From Candidatus Woesearchaeota archaeon (GTDB lineage: Archaea > Nanobdellota > Nanobdellia > Woesearchaeales > JAGVYJ01), in NCBI GenBank assembly GCA_018303315.1, contig JAGVYJ010000041.1, forward strand, positions 1-6,920: 6,920 nt of DNA, written 5' to 3'. Below, in pieces: positions 3,201-6,141 of the stretch. The position numbers were made by a program, and so were the translations under genes. Position 1 is the stretch's first letter. Each line of letters opens with the position of its first letter. Under the pieces are notes generated by a model. The model saw only the letters and a list, made by a program, of their open reading frames with translations. It had not been told where the DNA came from and ran no database searches.

Positions 3201-6082
3201 TCAACTCCTTTACAATCCCTGACCTTCCGGATGGCGAATACAGGTGGGCTGTCAACTGCACCGACACAGCCGCGACACCAAATACCGGGCTTACCGGCAA
3301 CTTCACATTATTTATGCAGGAGGCCACCAGCATCAATGTCACGGTTTCCCTTGATGCCCAGCAGTATGAAAGCACCAACCTTGGCGGGGAGACAGCAAAT
3401 ATAACGCTGAACACGACAGACAAGTTCAGGAATGCCCTGCACACAAACGTGACTACAAGCGTAATTGAGGGCAATACAAGCGTTCCATGGTGGAATGAAA
3501 GCTACAAATACAGGCAGCAGCTGAACCTCACAAACAGGTATAATGGCGTCATGGAGGGCAACTTCACCATAAACGTAACCCTGGATACCAGCACGTTAAT
3601 AAGTGCCGGAAAGATGCAGGCTGACGCAGACGACCTGAGGGTGGCATTTTTCAATAATGACACCAATGCACTTGCACAGCTCGACAGGATGCTGTTTGAC
3701 GTAAATACTGCGCAGACAAGCGTGCTGTTCAGGACCCAGCGCAACATCTCGGCTAATGAGGCAGAGCTGGGATACTTCATATATTACGGGAACTCAACTG
3801 TTGCAAACCCCCCAGGCAATAAATCCCTCGTTTATTTCTACTATGATGGCTTTGGCATAAACACCCTGGCCAGCTATAACACTACAAAGGCCTTTGACAA
3901 CGCGGTCGAGGATGCCGACGACACCTTGTCGCACAACAGCAGCTCAGGCACCATACATTATGAAGGCCTCAAGGACAACGGCAAGTCTATACGATACACG
4001 GCACTCAGCATAAAGGACCTGGAAATAGAGGTGCAGCAGAACGTGGATTACCTTCCGGGAGAGCCTCCGGCCCTGCGTGCGGATTTCGAGCTGGGAGCAA
4101 GGGTGAACGGGGAGAGCTATTATTTCATGAACATACCCACACAGAACTTCTTTGACGCCGAGCTGGGAAGGTACAATTCCGGCGTTCGCAACCAGACATT
4201 AAGCGCAACGCTTGATAATTATGCCCTGGACACATACTGGAGCCTGAAGTTCATAGTGTATGACATAAACACAAGCACTGTGGGGGTGCGGGCCTTCATC
4301 GGCAACTCAGAGGTGATGGCATACAATGATTCAGGCGTGTACAGGATTACTGATTCTGGAGGTTTCGGAACAGGCAGCATACAGTTCGTCGGAGACTGGA
4401 GCAACCTGACAGTGAAGAGATATGTCCCTGTCCTGCCAAGCACTGTCCTGCAGAATGAGCAGCGCCTGGCAAAATACCAGAGGATTCAGACAGCAACAAA
4501 TGGCGTAGCATACATAACATTCAACTCCACTAACCAGACACACGGTAATTATTCCGCTGTTTCCATTGCGGAAAGGCCGCCCTGGTATGCAAATGGCCTT
4601 GGGTTCAGGCTCTTTGAGGTGGTTATTGATACCACTGTCCCATATGCGAACCTTACAGCCCCGCTGAATAACAGCTGGAACAACACAGGCAGCATCAACT
4701 TCACATACATCCCCACGGACAATGCTTACTTCGTTAATAACTGCACGTTGATTATTGACGGGCTTAACAACCGGACAGACAATAGTGCCAGGTACGGAAT
4801 TGTCAATAATTTCACAGTTACCGGCCTGAACGAGGGTTTCAGGCAGTGGAGCGTGGTTTGCACTGACAATGGCAATAACAGCAATTCTCCCCAGGGCAGA
4901 CAGGTGAATATCGATAAGACTGTGCCACAGCCAAGCATAAACTATCCTGTTGATAATTTCAATACCACCAGCTATGTCTTCGACTACAATTTCACAGCAA
5001 CAGACAACATGGCACCCAACCTGAGCTGTAGCATCACACTTGACAACTCAGCCAGGTTCACAAACGCAAGTCTATCCAGCAACCTCACCAATAACGCATC
5101 GATACAGGCAACTGGCCCGGGCCCCCACCAGTGGAATGTAACCTGCACCGACCTTGCCTTCAACTCGCAGACCACTGCACTTAGGAATTTTACCATCGTT
5201 ACAGGGCCAAGAAATATTATTCCTTTGCTGAGCTCTGACGGCATAAGCGTCAACCTCAGCTGGCCGGCTGTGGATGATGCTGTTTCCTACCATATTTTCA
5301 TCTCCACCAATTACAGCAATTTCAGCTCAGTGCCGGATGTCACGGGCATCACAGACCTGAACTGGACTGACGCAGAGGCCAATTCCTCCACGAGGAAGTT
5401 CTACAGGGTGATGGCAACCTCAAGGAACCTTAATGCCACGAGCGTGCTTACCGCAGGGAAGTTTGAAGCGCCCATAGATGAGAACTGGAACCTGGTAAGC
5501 ATGCCATTGAACCTTTCAATCCTTGCACTCGGGGATGAATCAACTGCCGGGAACCCGCTTGTAGTAACGCCGGCAGACTCCCTGGTTGCCCTCTGGCGAT
5601 GGAATGCAACAAGCCAGGGCTTCCAGAAGTCAGACCATATCGCAGACTACGGCTGGAGCCCTGCAAGCGGTTCCGAAAGCTTCACTGCGCTGGAAGCAGA
5701 CAGAGGCTACTGGATTGAGGCAAATGCGAGCAGGTGCGCAGGTTTCAACTGCACTGTAACTTTCGTAGGGCTGGTTCCGATAATCAACAACACCATATCG
5801 CTTGCTGCGGAATGGAATATTGTCAGCTGGGATTCCCTCAACGAGCCAACGCTTGGCCAGGAATCCATCTATGGGACGCCGCTGCCGGTAATACCGAATA
5901 ACTCCATATACAGGATTTACAGGTATAATTCAAGCACAGACCAATGGGAGAAGACAGACCATTATGATGACTGGGGCTGGGACCCTGCAAGCGGGGCAAG
6001 CGCCAAGTTTACAACCCTGCAGCCTGACAGGGGGTATTACTTCAGGCTTAACCAGAGCGCGGCATGGGGGCACACCCAATGA
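2..6082 (+). CDS. Giant secreted/surface multidomain Ig-like repeat protein, 5'-partial
   Basis: The frame is open from base 2 to a TGA at 6080-6082, giving 2026 visible residues. The GTG at 23 is not a credible start: no signal peptide follows it, no stop precedes it, and the upstream codons (ANQTSTT) continue a beta-strand-like sequence. The N-terminus and any signal peptide lie outside the window. Domains in order: a partial Ig-like repeat, a Cys-paired Ig-like repeat (71-165), two unclassified beta-rich domains (166-403), PKD-like (404-504), alternating Ig families B-B-A-B-A-A (505-1098), a split Ig-like domain holding DUF2341 (1156-1262) and a LamG-like domain (1268-1470), two more A repeats (1537-1725), FnIII (1727-1810) and two C-terminal WNLVS-type repeats. 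About 136 N-X-S/T sequons point to an N-glycosylated extracellular protein. There is no catalytic motif and no C-terminal membrane helix. It is probably an archaeal adhesin, stalk or cell-envelope protein; the specific function is unknown. The reading frame is certain, the role is inferred. Confidence 0.96.
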   Translation, partial: ANQTSTTVAVNVSHTETNPDSLILNFNGSLTFRLFSGTYSNFTVSALGDGLYVYNVTANDSAANSNITQNRRVRIDNTPPTVNPELPVNNTWRNNRTNTVEFSYNTTDQLLTISACSLLIDGVLNQTNTTVAQATTQPFSLNFSSGYYIWAVNCSDQLGNTNSSINRTLNVDRSFPAISSPSINVSLMNITSYICLNVTLADTFSGPNNTFARIKDPNGILTDVPLYDNKTTVCDQVNGDNVYSAEYRAGKVGIFNWTRSYANDTAANQNFTDVGILWNVTSIGTLTVNMTLPAVNFETNESEPLRNYTYTQECRAVCDDKPQNCTDVTIYAQYNLSGAASDITTTTLNLVNYNDSFFCGNLTAGGAGCAVNFTVRTSLSAGQTVWNVWCRAEGLEVGSYISKENVNVTVNDHPNAAFTSLSNGQVLTGTVVLNGSASTDDQGISLYSFEVDDNRAFGSPTTICQTSDANCTFDTVSQGQCTEESPNCFLRLNVTDTDGLLNSTLTNVTIDNTGPTATLDLPAGFANISANSTKINASAVDVASSVDTLIFEYRINYSQSFITICQNSSSPYQCLWGISQLPEGRLYEVRARANDSRGNFGSYDTHLNITVNRTGPVATLQLPRNFENISSSTFTVNATIQEIFTPTSTVTFEYRENDTASFKFACSDNDGASLYNCSWGTSSLGDGNTYEVRMHANDTSGNDGAYSTHTNITLDKTGPSISLQAPANDTFNTTTITFYYSASDSLRAVANCSLIINGTINQTNLSITEDAQQNFTVSGFKEGDYLWNVNCSDDLGNTNNSQYRLLKVDATGPAATVDLPRTFENITSGIFKVNATAIDAGIGVSSVSFDYRRNHTLGWTNICSNTSVPYQCAWDTSGLTEGIDYQVRASATDIFGNVGGFSNNTNITVDMTPPVVQLRGPPNNTQYVAGTQVLFEYNTTDSLLGIANCSLVINNTINQTNTSLSKNDMHNFTLSTLNDGNYSWTVLCYDFAGNSNSSLNRTIRIAPDTDPPIINLASPDNASTSSINDITFSYNVSDALSGIAACSLLINGSFNQSNSTAIAENDINSFTIPDLPDGEYRWAVNCTDTAATPNTGLTGNFTLFMQEATSINVTVSLDAQQYESTNLGGETANITLNTTDKFRNALHTNVTTSVIEGNTSVPWWNESYKYRQQLNLTNRYNGVMEGNFTINVTLDTSTLISAGKMQADADDLRVAFFNNDTNALAQLDRMLFDVNTAQTSVLFRTQRNISANEAELGYFIYYGNSTVANPPGNKSLVYFYYDGFGINTLASYNTTKAFDNAVEDADDTLSHNSSSGTIHYEGLKDNGKSIRYTALSIKDLEIEVQQNVDYLPGEPPALRADFELGARVNGESYYFMNIPTQNFFDAELGRYNSGVRNQTLSATLDNYALDTYWSLKFIVYDINTSTVGVRAFIGNSEVMAYNDSGVYRITDSGGFGTGSIQFVGDWSNLTVKRYVPVLPSTVLQNEQRLAKYQRIQTATNGVAYITFNSTNQTHGNYSAVSIAERPPWYANGLGFRLFEVVIDTTVPYANLTAPLNNSWNNTGSINFTYIPTDNAYFVNNCTLIIDGLNNRTDNSARYGIVNNFTVTGLNEGFRQWSVVCTDNGNNSNSPQGRQVNIDKTVPQPSINYPVDNFNTTSYVFDYNFTATDNMAPNLSCSITLDNSARFTNASLSSNLTNNASIQATGPGPHQWNVTCTDLAFNSQTTALRNFTIVTGPRNIIPLLSSDGISVNLSWPAVDDAVSYHIFISTNYSNFSSVPDVTGITDLNWTDAEANSSTRKFYRVMATSRNLNATSVLTAGKFEAPIDENWNLVSMPLNLSILALGDESTAGNPLVVTPADSLVALWRWNATSQGFQKSDHIADYGWSPASGSESFTALEADRGYWIEANASRCAGFNCTVTFVGLVPIINNTISLAAEWNIVSWDSLNEPTLGQESIYGTPLPVIPNNSIYRIYRYNSSTDQWEKTDHYDDWGWDPASGASAKFTTLQPDRGYYFRLNQSAAWGHTQ
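233..517 (+). repeat. Ig-like repeat A1 (Cys-paired)
   Basis: This covers residues 71-165, from PPTVNPELP to RTLNVD. Family marks are a P-P start, a F-x-Y-N-T-T-D strand, A-C-S-L-L-I-D-G followed by NQTN, then WAVNCSDQLGN. The two cysteines (109 and 147) are 38 residues apart and are a probable disulfide joining the two sheets. It carries several sequons (NNT, NRT, NTT, NQT, NFS, NCS). It lies away from the main repeat array, separated by three other domains. Confidence 0.8.
518..841 (+). other. Unclassified beta-rich domain with one Cys pair
   Basis: Residues 166-273 do not fit repeat families A or B. The segment contains ITSYICLNVTLADTFSG, an ARIKDPNG turn, and VNGDNVYSAEYRAGKVGIF, followed by a YANDTAAN closing turn. 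The V-x-G-D-x-x-Y-S-A-x-Y pattern resembles Ig-like or MG2-type secreted domains in which a 'GDGxYxAxF' strand precedes the last sheet. Cys188 and Cys227 (39 apart) could pair. I recognise no named family. Confidence 0.45.
842..1231 (+). other. Six-cysteine beta-rich domain, unclassified
   Basis: Residues 274-403 open with a strand (GTLTVNMTLP) and then hold six cysteines at 307, 311, 318, 352, 362 and 383, around ECRAVCDD, QNCT, FFCGN, AGCAVNF and VWCRAEG. The layout resembles Cys-bearing NEW3/CARDB-like beta domains of archaeal surface proteins that have a C-x-x-x-C followed later by a C-G-N. The family assignment is only a resemblance. Three disulfides are plausible. The domain sits between an Ig-like segment and a PKD-like domain. 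Confidence 0.45.
1232..1534 (+). other. PKD-like domain
   Basis: Residues 404-504 start DHPNAAFTSLSNGQVLTG, followed by VVLNGSASTDDQGISLYSFE and ending LRLNVTDTDGLLNS...NVTID. The L-N-G-S-A-S-x-D-D...Y-x-F-x-V-D order is that of PKD/Ig-like extracellular domains. Four cysteines (457, 464, 474, 481) sit in the loop between the middle strands, an insertion beyond the usual PKD core. The role is presumably that of a stalk spacer or adhesion module. Confidence 0.6.
1535..1837 (+). repeat. Ig-like repeat B1
   Basis: Residues 505-605 are the first member of a second Ig-like family. Its pattern is T-G-P-x-A-T-L-x-L-P, F-x-N-I-S, K/V-N-A-S/T, an F-E-Y-R-x-N strand, I-C-Q-N...P-Y-Q-C-x-W, L-P-E-G-x-x-Y-E-V-R-A, N-D-S-R-G-N-F-G and H-x-N-I-T-V. 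Cys558 and Cys567 are nine apart, a hairpin disulfide unlike the cross-sheet pair of family A. Confidence 0.8.
1838..2146 (+). repeat. Ig-like repeat B2
   Basis: Residues 606-708 directly follow B1 and keep its pattern: T-G-P-V-A-T-L-Q-L-P, NFENIS, VTFEYREN, NCSWGTSSLGDG, YEVRMHANDTSGN and THTNITLD. Cys659 and Cys670 are eleven apart, so the loop is two residues longer than in B1 and B3. Relative to B1 the DNA is clearly diverged while the protein motif is kept, so this is an old duplication. Confidence 0.8.
2147..2428 (+). repeat. Ig-like repeat A2
   Basis: Residues 709-802 are family A: KTGPSISLQAP, ITFYYSASDS, ANCSLIINGTINQTN, NFTVSGFKEGDYLWNVNCSD, DLGNTNNS and LLKVD. Cys745 and Cys784 are 39 apart. 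It sits between B2 and B3. The VNCSDxLGNTN segment is close to that of A1, although A1 lies about 540 residues earlier. Confidence 0.82.
2429..2731 (+). repeat. Ig-like repeat B3
   Basis: Residues 803-903 are family B: A-T-G-P-A-A-T-V-D-L-P, TFENITSGIFKVNATAID, VSFDYRRN, ICSNTSVPYQCAWDTSGL, TEGIDYQVRASATD and NITVDM. Cys856 and Cys865 are nine apart, as in B1. Like the other B repeats it runs straight into the next repeat with no linker. Confidence 0.8.
2732..3019 (+). repeat. Ig-like repeat A3
   Basis: Residues 904-999 are family A: M-T-P-P-V-V-Q-L, VLFEYNTTDSLLGIANCSL, NNTINQTNTS, HNFTLSTLNDGNYSWTVLC and DFAGNSNSSLNRTIRI. Cys942 and Cys981 are 39 apart. It is followed by A4, the only place in the central array where two A repeats are adjacent. 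Confidence 0.82.
3026..3316 (+). repeat. Ig-like repeat A4
   Basis: Residues 1002-1098 are family A: TDPPIINLASPDN, ITFSYNVSDALSGIAACSL, NGSFNQSNST, FTIPDLPDGEYRWAVNCTD. Cys1039 and Cys1079 are 40 apart. The last strand departs from the family (TPNTGLTGNFTLFM instead of R-x-x-x-V-D), which fits a change of domain type just after it. Confidence 0.8.
3488..3808 (+). other. DUF2341 domain
   Basis: Residues 1156-1262 begin WWNESYKYRQQLNLTN and continue with FTINVTLDTSTLISAGK, ADADDLRVAFFNND and a closing LGYFIYYGNSTVANPP. The W-x-x-x-x-Y-R-x-x-L/I start, the 'D-x-D-D-L-R-V' centre and the 'Y-x-I-Y-Y-G-N' end are characteristic of DUF2341, a beta domain found in bacterial and archaeal extracellular proteins and often placed just before a LamG/concanavalin-like domain, as here. 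Its biochemical role is not known; a binding role is usually assumed. Confidence 0.85.
3824..4432 (+). other. LamG/concanavalin A-like beta-sandwich domain
   Basis: Residues 1268-1470 start SLVYFYYDGFGINTLASYNT, the usual 'Y-x-x-Y-D-x-F' entry that follows DUF2341. They continue through ALSIKDLEIEVQQNV, RADFELGARVNGESYYF, YWSLKFIVYDINTSTVGVRA and GGFGTGSIQFVGDWSNLTVK. The alternation of strands and the late G-S-I-x-F-x-G...V-K/R pattern fit a LamG or jelly-roll fold of the kind that binds carbohydrates or proteins. No sugar-binding residues can be assigned by eye. N-X-S/T sequons are rare here, with none between residues 1305 and 1390. Confidence 0.65.
4631..4915 (+). repeat. Ig-like repeat A5
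   Basis: Residues 1537-1631 are family A after the DUF2341-LamG module: TTVPYANLTAPLNNSWNN, INFTYIPTDN, NNCTLIIDGLNNRTDNS, NNFTVTGLNEGFRQWSVVC and TDNGNNSNSPQGRQVNID. Cys1574 and Cys1613 are 39 apart, the same spacing as before the module. Confidence 0.82.
4916..5197 (+). repeat. Ig-like repeat A6
   Basis: Residues 1632-1725 are the most diverged complete A repeat: KTVPQPSINYPVDNFNTT, FDYNFTATDNMAPNLSC, a changed NNASIQATGPGPHQWNVTC strand, then TDLAFNSQTTALRNFTIV. Cys1669 and Cys1708 keep the 39-residue spacing. It is the last family A member before the FnIII domain. Confidence 0.75.
5201..5452 (+). other. Fibronectin type III domain
   Basis: Residues 1727-1810 read TGPRNIIPLLSSDGISVNLS, then W-P-A-V-D-D-A-V-S-Y-H-I-F, ISTNYSNF, ITDLNWTD and STRKFYRVMATSRN. 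The 'V-x-L-S-W-x-x-V-D-x-A-x-x-Y-x-I-F' and 'K-F-Y-R-V-x-A' blocks are the standard B-C and F strands of FnIII domains. It links the last Ig-like repeat to the C-terminal WNLVS repeats, a common order in secreted prokaryotic proteins. Confidence 0.82.
5486..5737 (+). repeat. C-terminal WNLVS-type repeat, copy 1
   Basis: This covers residues 1822-1905, from WNLVSMPLN through VVTPADSLVALWRWNATSQG, then SDHIADYGWSPASGSESFTA and DRGYWIEA. This kind of segment (W-N-L-V/I-S-x-P, a W-x-W/Y-N-A/S-x-x-x-x-W/F strand, then G-Y-W-I) is widespread near the C-termini of archaeal and bacterial secreted proteins, often as a tandem pair. I know no firm function. A short Cys-bearing strand (RCAGFNC, Cys1905 and Cys1910) joins it to copy 2. 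Confidence 0.7.
5813..6058 (+). repeat. C-terminal WNIVS-type repeat, copy 2
   Basis: This covers residues 1931-2012: WNIVSWDSLNEPTLGQES, then VIPNNSIYRIYRYNSSTDQW, TDHYDDWGWDPASG and FTTLQPDRGYYFRLNQS. It aligns with copy 1 across its length. In the D-H to R-G-Y block about 16 of 31 residues match (D-H-x-x-D-x-G-W-x-P-A-S-G...F-T-x-L-x-x-D-R-G-Y). The protein ends seven residues later at GHTQ with no membrane helix or recognisable sorting signal. Confidence 0.7.
6066..6070 (+). promoter_or_regulatory. Possible weak ribosome binding site (GGGGG)
   Basis: A run of five G lies eight bases before the ATG at 6079. With one G-U wobble it could pair with the CCUCC end of 16S rRNA. It is also simply part of the W-G codons of the upstream gene, so termination-reinitiation at the ATGA overlap may be what drives translation of the second gene. 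Confidence 0.3.
6079..6082 (+). other. ATGA stop/start overlap
   Basis: The second gene's ATG (6079-6081) overlaps the first gene's TGA (6080-6082). Such four-base overlaps are typical of translationally coupled genes in one operon. There is no room for a terminator or promoter between them, although a promoter inside the end of the first gene cannot be excluded. Confidence 0.9.
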
Positions 6083-6141
6083 GAAAAACAGCCTTTGCAA
6101 TAGTGATTCTTTTCAGCATCCTGCTCGGAGCTGCCCTTGCA
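6079..6141 (+). other. Signal peptide of second gene
   Basis: Residues 1-21: a basic start (MRK), a hydrophobic core (AIVILFSILLGAA) and an A-L-A motif before SGQS, which fits signal peptidase I cleavage after Ala21. There is no Cys after the site, so it is not a bacterial-type lipobox. Confidence 0.88.

Larger units (their letters stand above)
3326..4630 (+). other. Ig-like (Big_1/MG2-type) domain, apparently split by DUF2341-LamG
   Basis: Residues 1102-1155 (3326-3487) read like the first half of a bacterial/archaeal Ig-like domain: INVTVSLDAQQYESTNLGGE, TANITLNTTDKFRNALH and NVTTSVIEGNTS. Residues 1477-1536 (4451-4630) read like its second half: a YQRIQTATNGVAYITFNST strand, then HGNYSAVSIAERPPWYANG and FRLFEVVID. 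Together they restore the common order 'Q-Y...G-E-x-x-x-I...D...N-x-x-V...T-x-x-x-G-x-A-x-I-x-F...G-x-Y-x-x...G...F-x-V'. The DUF2341 and LamG-like domains lie between the halves. This is inference from motif order; two separate small domains is the alternative. Confidence 0.5.

Noticed and set aside
1535..3316. DNA-level tandem repeats or recent gene-internal duplication
   Set aside because: The protein motifs recur but the nucleotide sequences of the repeats differ at many synonymous and other positions, so no recent direct repeat is present.
3100..3474. Minus-strand open frame of 124 codons (and other minus-strand frames of 60-103 codons)
   Set aside because: They lie wholly opposite the strongly supported + strand gene, have no domain-like sequence or operon context, and are explained by the base composition of the coding strand.
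5114..5123. GGCCCGGGCC palindrome
   Set aside because: A short GC-rich palindrome within codons for G-P-G-P in repeat A6. No loop, U-tract or spacing suggests a terminator or binding site.
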